Below are positions 9,433-19,060 of a stretch of DNA of 64,000 nucleotides, piece by piece. The DNA lies in NCBI GenBank assembly GCA_004564215.1, contig CP024846.1, forward strand, positions 1,488,001 to 1,552,000. Direction: 5' to 3'. Within the stretch, counting starts at the first letter, position 1. Each line of letters begins with the position of its first letter. The stretch is from Beijerinckiaceae bacterium. Lineage in GTDB: Bacteria > Pseudomonadota > Alphaproteobacteria > Rhizobiales > Beijerinckiaceae. Below the pieces are notes generated by a model. The model had not been told where the DNA came from, did not search any database, and worked only from the letters and a program-made list of their open reading frames with translations. The position numbers and the translations under genes are program-made.

Positions 9433-10173
9433 TTACGCGGCCCAGCCCGGCCGCTTGGCGAGTTCCGTGAGATAGGCGCCATGCGCCTCCGGCAAGCCCT
9501 GTCCCCGCGGCCCGTAGAGGTCGCGCATCAGGAAAAACTCCATCAGCCTGAACCCGTCGCGGATGTCGCTTAAGGGCAACCCGTCGAGCAGGGTTTCGCC
9601 TTGCAAGAAGGGCGGCAGACGCAGCAGCTTGGTCTTGTACGGCTCGCCCGCGGCCTTGGAGACGGCGCGCCCGGATTTCGGCGAGACATAGACGAGATCG
9701 TCGGTGGCACCCGTCGCCGCGCATTGCGCGAGATCGAGACCGAACCCCATTTCGGTCAGAATTTCGGCCTCGAAGCGGACGACGAGCGGCGGCAAATTTT
9801 CCGGCCTCTGGACATCGTCGGCAATCTGCATGGCCATCTCATAAAGCAAGGGGTGCGGATCGCGCTCGGCGGCAAGGCGCAGCAAGGCCGCAACGAGCCC
9901 CATCGCATGGAGTGCTTCCGCGCTCGCCATCAAATGTTCGGTCCGCAATTTCCCCGGCTCGATGCAAAATGTACCGAGATGTTCGTCGAGCCGGGCCCGC
10001 CAGACGAGTTCGGCTTGATTGCCGGGTTGCAGATATGGCTGCATGCGTCGCGAGCGGCCGCCCCTGACCAGACCGAAATGTCGCCCATGCGCGCGCGTCA
10101 TCGCCTCAAGGATGACGCTCGTCTCGCCATGCTTCTTCAGTCCAATGATGAGCCCGTCATCGCGCCATTCCAT
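9433..10173 (-). CDS. recO: DNA repair protein RecO
   Basis: The 246-residue protein begins MEWRDDGLIIGLKKHGETS, the OB-fold domain of alphaproteobacterial RecO, and continues into the helical domain (LRTEHLMASAEALHAM). RecO helps load RecA onto SSB-coated DNA in the RecFOR pathway. The usual C-terminal cysteine zinc site is not visible, as is common in this class. The upstream oxidoreductase ends 12 bases before the start, so the two are likely co-transcribed; era, the frequent neighbour of recO, is not here. Confidence 0.94.
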   Translation of the reverse strand: MEWRDDGLIIGLKKHGETSVILEAMTRAHGRHFGLVRGGRSRRMQPYLQPGNQAELVWRARLDEHLGTFCIEPGKLRTEHLMASAEALHAMGLVAALLRLAAERDPHPLLYEMAMQIADDVQRPENLPPLVVRFEAEILTEMGFGLDLAQCAATGATDDLVYVSPKSGRAVSKAAGEPYKTKLLRLPPFLQGETLLDGLPLSDIRDGFRLMEFFLMRDLYGPRGQGLPEAHGAYLTELAKRPGWAA

Positions 10174-10185
10174 GCGGGCTCCGGA

Positions 10186-11160
10186 CTATGGAATGAGGAC
10201 GGTCGCGCCCGTCGTCTCGCGGCCTTCGAGGGCGCGATGGGCATTGGCCGCGTCTTCGAGCGGCATGGTCCGGTGCAGCGGAATCTTGACGTCGCCATTG
10301 TCGACCACGCGGAAAAGGTCGCGGGCCATTTTTCGAAAATCCTCGGGTTTCGCCGTGTGAGTATGCAGTGACGGGCGGGTCGCGTAGAGGGAGCCCTTGG
10401 AAGAGAGAAGGGTAATATTGAAAGCCTCGATCTGACCCGAAGCCGAGCCGAAGCTCACGAACATTCCAAACGGCCGGAGGCAATCGAGCGAGGCCGGAAA
10501 GGTCGCCTTGCCGACCCCGTCATAGACCACGTCGCAAAGCTTTCCCTTGGTGATTTGCTTCACCCGCGCGGCAAAATCTTCTTCGCGATAAAGAATGACA
10601 TGTTTGGCCCCAGCCTTCTTGGCAAGCTTTGCTTTTTCGGGCGAGCCGACCGTTCCGATCACGGTCGCGCCCAGGGCCTTCGCCCATTGGCAAAGGATGA
10701 GGCCGACCCCGCCCGCCGCCGCGTGAACCAGAATCGTGTCGTCCTTTTTCACCTTAAAAGTTCGACGCAGCAGATATTGCGCGGTGAGCCCCTTCAGCAT
10801 CATCGCCGCGGCGGTCTGATAGGAAATGCTCTTTGGCAATTTGACGAGACGATCCGCCTCGATCAGCCGCACCTCGGCATAGGCGCCAAAATTATGGACA
10901 CAAGCGACCCTGTCCCCCTGCTTGAAATCCTTGACCCCCTTGCCGACCGCGATCACTTCCCCCGCAGATTCATTGCCGGGCGTAAAGGGGAGAGAGGGAG
11001 CAGGGTAAGCGCCGCTGCGAAAATAAGTGTCGATGAAATTGACCCCGATCGCATGGTTGTGGAGAAGCACTTCCCCGGGCCCGGGCGGCGGCAACTCAAT
11101 ATCTTCGATCCGCATGACGTCCGGACCGCCGACCTCGTGAACACGGACCGTCTTTGTCAT
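10186..11160 (-). CDS. NADPH:quinone oxidoreductase, medium-chain dehydrogenase family
   Basis: A 324-residue zeta-crystallin-type enzyme without catalytic zinc ligands. The N-terminal GroES-like domain has GVNFIDTYFRSGAYP and PFTPGNESAGEVIAVG; the Rossmann motif VHAAAGGVGLILCQWAKALGA is near residues 145-165. Enzymes of this group reduce quinones or other activated double bonds with NADPH. It ends 12 bases before recO and starts 6 bases after the end of the MT-A70 gene stop region, so it may be read in the same transcript. Confidence 0.92.
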   Translation of the reverse strand: MTKTVRVHEVGGPDVMRIEDIELPPPGPGEVLLHNHAIGVNFIDTYFRSGAYPAPSLPFTPGNESAGEVIAVGKGVKDFKQGDRVACVHNFGAYAEVRLIEADRLVKLPKSISYQTAAAMMLKGLTAQYLLRRTFKVKKDDTILVHAAAGGVGLILCQWAKALGATVIGTVGSPEKAKLAKKAGAKHVILYREEDFAARVKQITKGKLCDVVYDGVGKATFPASLDCLRPFGMFVSFGSASGQIEAFNITLLSSKGSLYATRPSLHTHTAKPEDFRKMARDLFRVVDNGDVKIPLHRTMPLEDAANAHRALEGRETTGATVLIP

Positions 11161-11166
11161 GATGTT

Positions 11167-11841
11167 TCAGTCCCTTCTGTCGGCCGCAATCGATGCCGTG
11201 CGATCCGTGCTGGAATTGTGAGCATAGGTGTTCCAGGCAGGTTGATAGGAGTCATCCGCCTGGTCGCCCCAGGTTACCCAGCCGGGACGCACGCCGCGAC
11301 CGAATAATTCGAGATAAGGACCAGGCGAACAGGATTCAATAAGCTTATATTGCTCGTCCGGCTTGCGCGAATGTTCGCGTTTGCGTGTCGCTAGATAGTT
11401 TACTTGCCTTCGACCCGGTGACAAAGTTCGCGCGTTCTTCCCCCGCGTGCCAAACAGGATCAGTTCCGTCACGTTGCGAAAGTAAAAACCGACGCCGCGG
11501 CCGTCCGATGCCCCGTCTTTTCGGACCTTGTGCCAGACAATATTGGCTTTGTAGGTAAATCCCCAGTCGGACATGACACGCAGTCCGTCCGGCAGAAGCG
11601 CATTCGGACACCAGAGATAAAGATGCGCCGTCGGGGCCGCGATCTCGGCCAGCGGGAGCGCGCCAATTTCCTCCAGAGCCATGGTGGCATAGCGGGAAAG
11701 GCGCCGATGTTCGGGGGCGACCTTGCCGGTCTTATTCTGGAACCGCCAGGGCGGATCCGCCAAGATCGTCTTGAACCGCGCGCCTGCCGCAGCGGTCAGG
11801 AGATCGATGGAGGCGGGGCTGAAACTTGAATCGGATTTCAT
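11167..11841 (-). CDS. MT-A70 family adenine N6-methyltransferase
   Basis: The product of about 224 residues carries the MT-A70 catalytic tetrad DPPW (FKTILADPPWRFQNKTG) and the S-adenosylmethionine-binding region near HLYLWCPNALLPDG, ending with YLELFGRGVRPGWVTWGDQ. Bacterial members methylate adenine in DNA and often occur without a partner nuclease, frequently in phage or mobile DNA. No restriction gene is adjacent. The ATG at 11841 is preferred to a TTG at 11916. It occupies the place where lpxA normally follows fabZ, 84 bases downstream of fabZ on the same strand. Confidence 0.9.
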   Translation of the reverse strand: MKSDSSFSPASIDLLTAAAGARFKTILADPPWRFQNKTGKVAPEHRRLSRYATMALEEIGALPLAEIAAPTAHLYLWCPNALLPDGLRVMSDWGFTYKANIVWHKVRKDGASDGRGVGFYFRNVTELILFGTRGKNARTLSPGRRQVNYLATRKREHSRKPDEQYKLIESCSPGPYLELFGRGVRPGWVTWGDQADDSYQPAWNTYAHNSSTDRTASIAADRRD

Positions 11842-11925
11842 GGGCCCTGTCCCAATGCCGGCGGGACTTTGAGCATAGGTGATTCGCCGCAGGACCGGCG
11901 GCTTTATCGATAGCAATGGGTGAAA

Positions 11926-12393
11926 CTATACAGCTTCATCGGCCAGCATGGCAGCGATTTCCGCCTCGCAGACCAGAATGCCGTCGACCAGCGCGCGGCC
12001 CTTGTACCACCACATGGTCCGGCGCCGATTGGTCTTGGTCATATGGAATTCGACCCGATCGCCAGGGACCACGGGTTTACGGAACTTGGCCTTGTCGATG
12101 CTCATGAAATAAACGAGCGGCGCCTTCCCTTTTAAATGCGCATTGATGCAGAGTGCGCCGGCGGTCTGGGCCATGCCTTCGATCAGAAGAACGCCGGGCA
12201 TCACGGGGCGCTCTGGAAAATGGCCTTGGAATTGCGGCTCGTTGATGCTGACATTCTTGATGCCGATCCCGGACTCGTCGCCCCTCGCCTCAATGATACG
12301 ATCGACCATCAAGAACGGATATCGGTGAGGCAGCGATTTCAACAAACGCAGAATGTCCAAAGTTTCGATGGTTTCCGTCGCCGCCTCGCTCAT
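11926..12393 (-). CDS. fabZ: 3-hydroxyacyl-ACP dehydratase FabZ
   Basis: The 155-residue hot-dog-fold enzyme dehydrates 3-hydroxyacyl-ACP in fatty acid synthesis. The motif [11 protein letters not shown] is near residue 24 and the catalytic His is in [15 protein letters not shown], followed by the catalytic Glu in [10 protein letters not shown]. The ATG at 12393 follows GGAAGGCAAGAAG; the longer upstream frame is non-homologous. It begins 46 bases after the lpxD stop, as in the classical lipid A operon, but the next gene is not lpxA. Confidence 0.95.
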   Translation of the reverse strand: MSEAATETIETLDILRLLKSLPHRYPFLMVDRIIEARGDESGIGIKNVSINEPQFQGHFPERPVMPGVLLIEGMAQTAGALCINAHLKGKAPLVYFMSIDKAKFRKPVVPGDRVEFHMTKTNRRRTMWWYKGRALVDGILVCEAEIAAMLADEAV

Positions 12394-12439
12394 CTTCTTG
12401 CCTTCCCCCCTATTGCGGTGTTGGAGCGCGTTTGCTTGA

Positions 12440-13324
12440 TCAGGAAACGCCGGCCGCACCCGTTAAAACGGTAAAGTCCTGAAGGCGCGAGCCCGCAGAT
12501 AAGACAGCCTGAGCGGGAATAACGCAATGGCGGCCGATCGTGACATTATGAGCGACCCGTACGAGATTATCGACTTTCGAGCCTTCGCCGACGACCGTGT
12601 CGCCGATCGCGCCGCGATCGATCGTCGAATTGGCGCCGATCTCGACAGCGTCCTGAATGATGACGCGGCCAATGTCCGGCGCCTTGGGAAACTGCGGCCC
12701 TTCAAGCGCGGCAAAGGCGACCGGGTCATATTGGCCGATTCGCACGCCGGCATGCAAAGCGACTCTGTCGCCGATCAGCGCGTGGGAAATCGTGACCTGA
12801 GGTCCGATTGTGCAATCGCGGCCCAGACGGACGTCCGCACCAATGACGCTATTTGCGCCGATCACCGTGCCTGAGCCAATTTCGGCGCGGGGTCCGATGA
12901 CGACGCCCGGATCGACGATCACGCCAAGTTCGAGGCGCGCCTCGGGATGGATCGAAGCGCCCGGGTTGATCCCCACGGTGCCAAACAGCGAGCACGACCG
13001 ATCGCCCTGAGGGAATATTCGGCGCAGAACGAGGGCGAAAGCCCGATAAGGATCCTCGACGACCAGGGCCAAAGTCCTTGGGGGAATCAGGCCCGCATGC
13101 TGGGGCCGCACGAAACAGGCGCTGGCGCGGCCCGTTTCCAGAAGCTCAATGTTCGGCAAAGCCTCAAAGAAGGTGATTTCGCCCGCTTCCGCGTCCTCCG
13201 GCAGCGCCGCGCCCCGGATAACCCCGGAGAGATCCGCGCCTTGGCCGACGGTTGCACCGGTGCAGGCAACGACTTCAGCCAGCGAAACGGAAACAGCCCG
13301 CGGAAAGAAGATTGGTTCGCTCAT
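12440..13324 (-). CDS. lpxD: LpxD, UDP-3-O-acylglucosamine N-acyltransferase, C-terminally truncated
   Basis: LpxD adds the amide-linked acyl chain in lipid A synthesis. The N-terminal uridine-binding domain ([23 protein letters not shown]) is followed by the hexapeptide repeats ([16 protein letters not shown]) and [20 protein letters not shown] with VAHNVTIG, which holds the likely catalytic His. The protein stops at 294 residues just after VLTGAAGVS, about 50 short of the usual 340-350, so the last coils and the C-terminal helix are missing. The usual DGFGFA-like motif reads QYDPVAFA instead. Only 46 bases separate the stop from fabZ, so the missing part is deleted rather than shifted out of frame. 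Activity is uncertain. Confidence 0.88.
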   Translation of the reverse strand: MSEPIFFPRAVSVSLAEVVACTGATVGQGADLSGVIRGAALPEDAEAGEITFFEALPNIELLETGRASACFVRPQHAGLIPPRTLALVVEDPYRAFALVLRRIFPQGDRSCSLFGTVGINPGASIHPEARLELGVIVDPGVVIGPRAEIGSGTVIGANSVIGADVRLGRDCTIGPQVTISHALIGDRVALHAGVRIGQYDPVAFAALEGPQFPKAPDIGRVIIQDAVEIGANSTIDRGAIGDTVVGEGSKVDNLVRVAHNVTIGRHCVIPAQAVLSAGSRLQDFTVLTGAAGVS

Positions 13325-13469
13325 GGGAGCATCCCCGTTTCAGGCCGTCCCGGGAAATTCGCTCTCGTCCATTCCCCAGTCGCCGAACTGACGAAAACCG
13401 CCACTGCCTTCGTCAAATTGGGGTGAGATCGCTGGCGGAACGCACCGCCAGCGGAGGAACTCGGAAGGA

Positions 13470-15920
13470 TCAGAAAGTGGTGCCGCCGGTAAAGCGGAAG
13501 AACTGAGTCTGATCGTACTGGTTCTTGGTGAGGGCCTTGGCGAAGTCGAAGCGAATGGGCCCAAGCGGCGACGACCAGATGATCGAAGCACCGACCGAGG
13601 TCCGAATCAACGCCGAGTCCGCGCCGACCGTAATGCAATTGCCTTGGGTGAATGCCGGCGCGACGTCATTCAGCGTGCAGACGCCGTTCGGGCTAAAATT
13701 GGTCCGCCCGGTAAATCCATACAAGGTGCCGGCGTCGGCGAAGAGAGCTCCCTTCAGACCGAGATCTCTCGGCATGCCGTAAATCGGGAATTGAGCCTCA
13801 ATACTGGCACCGTAGTATTTGGTGCCGCCGAGCGGGTTACCCTGTGGGTTGGTGCCGAACGACACGTCGCGGGGGCCGATACCCGAGGGAGCAAACCCGC
13901 GGACCAGACTCGGGCCCAAATTAAAATTGTCGACGATGCGGATCGTGCTGTTGCTGCCAAAGCTTTGGATATCGCCGCCCTGCAGGTGAATAAGCCCGAT
14001 GATCTGATCGTAGATCGGATGGTAGAAGCGGAGATCGGCGGTCGTGCGTACAAAGCGCGCATCGCCGCCAAGACCCGCAACATCCTGGCGCAATTCGGCA
14101 TAGATCCCGGAGGTCGGGTTCTTGTTGTTGTCGAGACTATTATAGCCGAGCGTGTAGCCGGCCATCGAAGTCAGGAATGGACCTTCCGCTTCCTTCAAGG
14201 CAAGCGAGGCTTCGCCGTTGGTCAAGCAATTATAGAGGAAGCTCTGATTCTGCACGGGGAAGCCCGGCGTGATCCCATAAATCGGCGACGAACAATCATT
14301 ATACGGACGCCGCGAATTATTCGGGATGGAGATATCCGTGCGGTAGATCGAATAGCGCGGCGAGAAGGTGATTTCTTCGGTCACCGGCAAGCCAAGGCGA
14401 AGCGTCGCGCCGGTTATGAAGTTGTTGTAGTAAGAATAGCGCCAAGCATCGCTTTTCTTCGCATAGAGATCGAAGCCCGCGGCCAAGCGATAGCCGAGGA
14501 AATAGGGTTCGGTGAAATTGAAGTCGACGCCGCGGCTGTATTGGCCCTCGGACACCGCAAGCCGAACATATTGGCCCCGACCCATGAAGTTCGTTTCGGT
14601 CACGGCGACGTCGGCGATGAAGCCGTCGGTGGTCGAATAACCGCCCGACACCGATAGAGAACCGGTGGGCTGATCCTCAACGTCGACGACGATGATCACT
14701 CGATCCGGGGTCGAGCCTGGTTCGTTGGTGATTCTTACTTTTTTGAAAAAGCCGAGGTTGTTGAGTCTGCGTTCGGCCCTATCGACAAGGACGCGATTAT
14801 AGGCATCGCCCTCACCCACCTCGAATTCGCGCCGAATGACATAATCGCGCGTCCTTGTGTTCCCCCGCACGACGATCCGCTCGATATAGACTCGCGGCCC
14901 GTCATCGAGGACGAAAGCGATCGTGACGGTATGGGTCACGGGATCGCGGTCACCGCGGGGGCGGACCTGCGTAAAGGGGAACCCGTGCTTGCCAACTTCC
15001 TTGGTCAGCGAATCGACGGTCTTTTCGACCATGTCGCCGTTATAGATATCGCCGGCCGACAGACGCACCAATGGCATCAAAGCGGCAGCGTCGATATCGG
15101 GGATATGCGATTCCACATTGACGGCGGCGACCATATACTGGGCGCCTTCCTCGACGGTAATCGTGATGATGTAGCCGCCTTGCTCGGGGTCGAACTGAGC
15201 GTCCGAACCGACGACATGAAAGTCGGCATAGCCGTTCTTGAGATAGAAGCGACGGATGAGTTCGAGGTCCGATGCGATCCGATCTGGATCATAGACGTCG
15301 GAAGTCTTGAAGAAGGAGAGGAAGTTCATCTCCGTCGTCTGCATGAGATCGCGGAGCTTGCCGCCGGAATAGGCAACATTGCCGACGAAATTGATCGCCT
15401 TCACGCCGGTCTTGTCGCCCTCGTCGACGGTGAAGACGACATCGAGGCGGCCGTTCGGCAAATCGACTGTCCGGGCCCTCACCTTGGCCGCGGCGCGACC
15501 TGAACGGCGGTAGACGTCCTTGATGCGCTCGATATCGGCGTCGACCATGGCGGGGCTATAAGGCCCGCGCGACTTCGATTGAACTTCAACCGTCAGCGTC
15601 TCGGTCTTGACCTTGCTGTTGCCTTCGAAAACGACGCGATTGATGATGTTGTTTTCAGAGACGCTGATGACAACGCGGCCGCCAGCCCGGCTGACGCGAA
15701 CGTCGGAAAACAAGCCGGTGGCATAGAGATCCTTGACGCCCTTGTTGATGGCCGCCTGATCGGAACCGGTGAAATAGGAAGCGATCGTCTCGGAATCCAC
15801 GCGCTTATTGCCTTGGACCGAAACGCCCTCGGCAAAAGCGCCCGAACTACAGCTGATGAGCCACGCAAGAGCAACAATTGCGACAGTGAGCCGGGCTTGA
15901 AAGTTACGCATGAATTGCAT
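13470..15920 (-). CDS. bamA: Outer membrane protein assembly factor BamA
   Basis: The core of the BAM complex inserts beta-barrel proteins into the outer membrane. The 816-residue precursor starts with a signal peptide (ARLTVAIVALAWLISC, cut near AFAEG), followed by five POTRA domains (GVSVQGNKRVDSETI; VVFEGNSKVKTETL; INFVGNVAYSGGKLRD; and two more) and the C-terminal barrel. The conserved VRGF motif is present near residue 680, and the chain ends in phenylalanine, the barrel-sorting residue. The ATG at 15920 gives the shorter, typical signal peptide. It lies between rseP and lpxD. Confidence 0.96.
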   Translation of the reverse strand: MQFMRNFQARLTVAIVALAWLISCSSGAFAEGVSVQGNKRVDSETIASYFTGSDQAAINKGVKDLYATGLFSDVRVSRAGGRVVISVSENNIINRVVFEGNSKVKTETLTVEVQSKSRGPYSPAMVDADIERIKDVYRRSGRAAAKVRARTVDLPNGRLDVVFTVDEGDKTGVKAINFVGNVAYSGGKLRDLMQTTEMNFLSFFKTSDVYDPDRIASDLELIRRFYLKNGYADFHVVGSDAQFDPEQGGYIITITVEEGAQYMVAAVNVESHIPDIDAAALMPLVRLSAGDIYNGDMVEKTVDSLTKEVGKHGFPFTQVRPRGDRDPVTHTVTIAFVLDDGPRVYIERIVVRGNTRTRDYVIRREFEVGEGDAYNRVLVDRAERRLNNLGFFKKVRITNEPGSTPDRVIIVVDVEDQPTGSLSVSGGYSTTDGFIADVAVTETNFMGRGQYVRLAVSEGQYSRGVDFNFTEPYFLGYRLAAGFDLYAKKSDAWRYSYYNNFITGATLRLGLPVTEEITFSPRYSIYRTDISIPNNSRRPYNDCSSPIYGITPGFPVQNQSFLYNCLTNGEASLALKEAEGPFLTSMAGYTLGYNSLDNNKNPTSGIYAELRQDVAGLGGDARFVRTTADLRFYHPIYDQIIGLIHLQGGDIQSFGSNSTIRIVDNFNLGPSLVRGFAPSGIGPRDVSFGTNPQGNPLGGTKYYGASIEAQFPIYGMPRDLGLKGALFADAGTLYGFTGRTNFSPNGVCTLNDVAPAFTQGNCITVGADSALIRTSVGASIIWSSPLGPIRFDFAKALTKNQYDQTQFFRFTGGTTF

Positions 15921-16125
15921 TGTCAGACCGGTCCCCAAATACGCGAACGCCGAAAAACCACGGGCGCCAGATAGTTGATTCAACTGATGTTGCCCAAATC
16001 TCAAGAGCTGTACCAGCCTTCAACAAGCGTTGCTTTTACAAGCTTTGACCTCCGCTGCAAATCAAGTTTCGTCTTAGTTCAGCGTTTTATAGGGAGCGTG
16101 GCAGGTAAGACACGCATTGAGGTGA

Positions 16126-16158
16126 GCAAAGCATTAAGCAACAAGGTTAATGCTTTGC
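16126..16158 (-). other. 12-base stem-loop between rseP and bamA
   Basis: GCAAAGCATTAA and TTAATGCTTTGC pair perfectly around a 9-base loop, 58 bases after the rseP stop and about 205 bases before bamA. There is no T-run on the minus strand, so it may be an RNA-processing or stabilising stem, or a weak terminator, that uncouples bamA from rseP. Confidence 0.55.
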
Positions 16159-16216
16159 CTGAGCGGTATGACAACTTTGAGACCGATCGATGTCCAAGCA
16201 GCGTGCCGCCGTTGGA

Positions 16217-17362
16217 CTACTCCCAATGCATCAGCTGCCGAGTGGTATGAATGACGTCGTTATAGGTTGCAAAGATCATCAAGCTCGTCACCAACATGAG
16301 GCCGATCTTGAAGCCGAACTGCTGCACCTTTTCATTGATCGCTTTGCCGCGAACCGCCTCCACTGCGTAATATAAAAGATGTCCACCATCGAGGAGTGGA
16401 ATCGGGAAGAGATTAAGCATCCCAACTGAAATAGACAGAATTGCGGCAAGGTTAAGCAACGCCGCAAAGCCGATCTTGGCCATCGCTCCCGACACCTCGG
16501 CAATCCGAATAGGTCCGGACAATTGATCGGTGGATTCATTTCCGGCGATAAGGCCGCCGATGTAACCGCCGGTCCGGGCTACGACGTACCAGGTTTCCGA
16601 TCCGGCGAGCCTGACCGATTCGAGGAGCCCATAGCGCTGGGTATGCCAATTCTCGGGCTTACCCTTTGATTCTACCCCCAGGACGCCCACGCGGGTTGTC
16701 CCGAACGGCGTCACCACGTCGCGGCGGCGCGGCGTGGCGACCAGTTCGACCAGCTTGCCGTTCCGATCGACCGTAAAGGGCAAGGCCGTGTCGCTGGCGG
16801 TCTGCACGACCCGCTGCATTTCCTCGAAGCTGCGAATCTTGGCGTCCCCGATCGAAACGATCAGGTCGCCCGGCATAAAGCCGGCGGCCTCGGCGGCGCT
16901 TCCGGCGGCCACGCCATCCACGACAGGCAAAAGGATCGCCCGGCCACTGACGTAAAAAATGCCGCTGAAAATGACGATGGCCAGAATGAAATTGGCAATC
17001 GGTCCGGCCGCGACGATCGCTGCACGCTTCCAGACCTTTTGCGCGAAAAAGCTGACCGCCCGTTCTTGCGGCGACATGGCCGCGGCGGCCGCTTCGTCCG
17101 TGACCGACGCACCGTTGGCGTCGCCATGGAATTTGACATATCCGCCGAGGGGAAAGGCCGCGACCCGCCAATGGGTCCCATAGCGATCGTTAAAGCCAAA
17201 AAGCTCGGGTCCGAAGCCGAGCGAGAATGCATCCACCTTCACGCCGCACCAGCGTCCGACCAGGAAATGTCCGAGTTCGTGAAAGAAAACCACCAGGCTC
17301 AGCACGAAAAGGAAGGGCACGATATATCCGGCCAGCGACCAAATATGGGTGAGGATCGACAT
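16217..17362 (-). CDS. rseP: Site-2 protease RseP (RIP zinc metalloprotease)
   Basis: An inner-membrane intramembrane protease of 381 residues. The zinc motif HELGH is at residues 28-32 in the first helix, the PDZ domain (AAGFMPGDLIVSIGDAKI) is near residues 155-225, and the C-terminal motif NLFPIPLLDGGHL supplies the third ligand. In alphaproteobacteria this enzyme (MmpA/RseP) cleaves anti-sigma factors and other membrane substrates. Order dxr-rseP-bamA is conserved in Proteobacteria; here 296 bases with a strong hairpin separate it from bamA. Confidence 0.95.
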   Translation of the reverse strand: MSILTHIWSLAGYIVPFLFVLSLVVFFHELGHFLVGRWCGVKVDAFSLGFGPELFGFNDRYGTHWRVAAFPLGGYVKFHGDANGASVTDEAAAAAMSPQERAVSFFAQKVWKRAAIVAAGPIANFILAIVIFSGIFYVSGRAILLPVVDGVAAGSAAEAAGFMPGDLIVSIGDAKIRSFEEMQRVVQTASDTALPFTVDRNGKLVELVATPRRRDVVTPFGTTRVGVLGVESKGKPENWHTQRYGLLESVRLAGSETWYVVARTGGYIGGLIAGNESTDQLSGPIRIAEVSGAMAKIGFAALLNLAAILSISVGMLNLFPIPLLDGGHLLYYAVEAVRGKAINEKVQQFGFKIGLMLVTSLMIFATYNDVIHTTRQLMHWE

Positions 17363-17725
17363 TAGAACTCCTAGCGGATCTCAATCTCATCGGCACGATC
17401 CCGAAAAGACCCGGCTCTGCTTCGAATTAGATCGTGCATAGTTTAAATAAGAGGCCCCAGGTTAGTTCCATGGAAACGGCCCCGGTCAAGTTGCCCTTGC
17501 TTTGAGCAGATTCCGCCGCGAGTAAATCCTGCTTCAATGGCCGGACTCGTCTTGAGCCAAACCGCGGCAGTTCGCTCTCCAAACAAGGATCGCAAACAAC
17601 CCTATCGTGGTCCGTTTTCAACAGTTTGTCCAACCTCGCGCCATGCAGAGGCGATTTGCGGCGAAGAGTAAAATCAAAAATAGGTTAGCGGTGCGACAAG
17701 CTTCAATTGCGTCTTCAAAGCAGGA
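17363..17725. other. Intergenic region between dxr and rseP
   Basis: The 363 bases hold the degraded palindromic repeat listed next and otherwise no recognisable gene. The minus-strand frame 17427-17633 has no family features. In most relatives dxr and rseP are closer together. Confidence 0.5.
17393..17437. repeat. Degraded copy of the CATGATC palindromic repeat
   Basis: Arms GCACGATC (17393-17400) and GATCGTGC (17430-17437) match perfectly and the left arm is followed by CCGAAAAG, as in the full copy at 59082-59128. The inner right arm has decayed. Confidence 0.6.
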
Positions 17726-18961
17726 TCAACAAACCGAGGCGCGAACAGCACCCTGCTGAGGCAAATGGGTGCGCGCCCTTTCGCGTACAAGCTGATCAAT
17801 TGCCAAAGCATCGGCAACCGACTCCGGCTCGCGCGCAATTCCGTCCGCCAGCGCCGAATTGCAGGCCTGCTCGCACATTCGGGCAATCTCATGAAATGAG
17901 ATGAGCCGGTTCAAGAAAGCCTCCACCGCGATCTCATTGGCGGCATTGAGCACGGTCGGAAGGCCGCGTCCGGTCCGCAAGGCATCGATGGCGACGCGCA
18001 AGGCCGGAAAACGGTCGAGATCGGGGCGCTCGAACGTCAGTTGGCCGACCGCCGCTAAATCGAGCCTGCGGGCAGCGGTCGCAATCCGGTTTGGATAGGA
18101 GAGGCAATGCGCAATCGGAACTTTCATGTCCGGCGCGGCAAGGCCCGCCGTGACCGAGCCGTCGGTAAAGGCGACGAGACCATGGACCACTGATTGGGCA
18201 TGGACGAGGACGTCAAGCCGCGCCGCGTCAATGCCAAAAAGATAATGGGCCTCGATCACTTCCAAGCCTTTGTTCATGAGGCCTGCCGAATCCACGGTGA
18301 CCTTCGGCCCCATCGACCAATTGGGGTGGGTCAGTGCTTGTTCGGGAGTGGCGTTGGCGATCGCCTCGCTGGTCCAGGACCGGAACGGGCCGCCCGAAGC
18401 GGTCAAAGTAATCATCTCGATCATATCGAGGTCCGCGTCGCCCATCGCCTGGAAAATTGCATTATGTTCACTGTCGACAGGCAATAGTTTGGTGCCGGAG
18501 ATCGCCGCTTGACGCATGAAAGCCGGTCCGGCGCAAACCAGGCATTCTTTGTTGGCAAGGGCGACCGTGCGGCCGGCCGACAGCGCGGCAAAGGTTGGCT
18601 CGACCCCGGCGGTACCGGCGATCGCGCCCATGACGATATCAGAAGGGCGCAAAGCGGCCTCGATCACGGCGTCGCCACCCGCAGCCGCTTCAATCGCCGT
18701 GCCGGCCAAGGCTTCCTTCAAATCAGCATAACCGGAGGGATCGGCAAGGGCCGCGAATTTCGCGCCGAGCTCACGTGCGAGCCGCGCCAAAGCCTTGGGG
18801 TTCCGCCCGCCCGCGACGGCCTCGACGCGAAAGGCGCCGCCGGAGCCTGAGATAATGGCGGCTGTGGACGTTCCGATGGAGCCGGTCGCGCCCAGGATCA
18901 CCACGCTGCGAACGTCATGTTCGGCGGCACGCGCTTGCTGCAATTTGGTGATTTTCTCCAT
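17726..18961 (-). CDS. dxr: 1-deoxy-D-xylulose 5-phosphate reductoisomerase
   Basis: The 411-residue enzyme makes methylerythritol phosphate in the non-mevalonate isoprenoid pathway. NADPH-binding ILGATGSIGTSTAAI is near residue 22; metal and substrate sites are seen in LLPVDSEHNAIFQAM and TASGGPFR, with VDSAGLMNKGLEVIEAHYLF further on. The ATG at 18961 places the Rossmann motif properly; the upstream 28 residues of the open frame are not conserved. It follows cdsA and feeds the pathway whose products UppS uses. Confidence 0.96.
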   Translation of the reverse strand: MEKITKLQQARAAEHDVRSVVILGATGSIGTSTAAIISGSGGAFRVEAVAGGRNPKALARLARELGAKFAALADPSGYADLKEALAGTAIEAAAGGDAVIEAALRPSDIVMGAIAGTAGVEPTFAALSAGRTVALANKECLVCAGPAFMRQAAISGTKLLPVDSEHNAIFQAMGDADLDMIEMITLTASGGPFRSWTSEAIANATPEQALTHPNWSMGPKVTVDSAGLMNKGLEVIEAHYLFGIDAARLDVLVHAQSVVHGLVAFTDGSVTAGLAAPDMKVPIAHCLSYPNRIATAARRLDLAAVGQLTFERPDLDRFPALRVAIDALRTGRGLPTVLNAANEIAVEAFLNRLISFHEIARMCEQACNSALADGIAREPESVADALAIDQLVRERARTHLPQQGAVRASVC

Positions 18962-19060
18962 GCCGCTTCGTTCGCCTTCCCAAGTTTTTCCGAGCGAGGC
19001 GGATGAACGTTTCGCCCTGCGAAACTGCTGCAATCCAGATACCAAGCCTGATTCCGGCTC

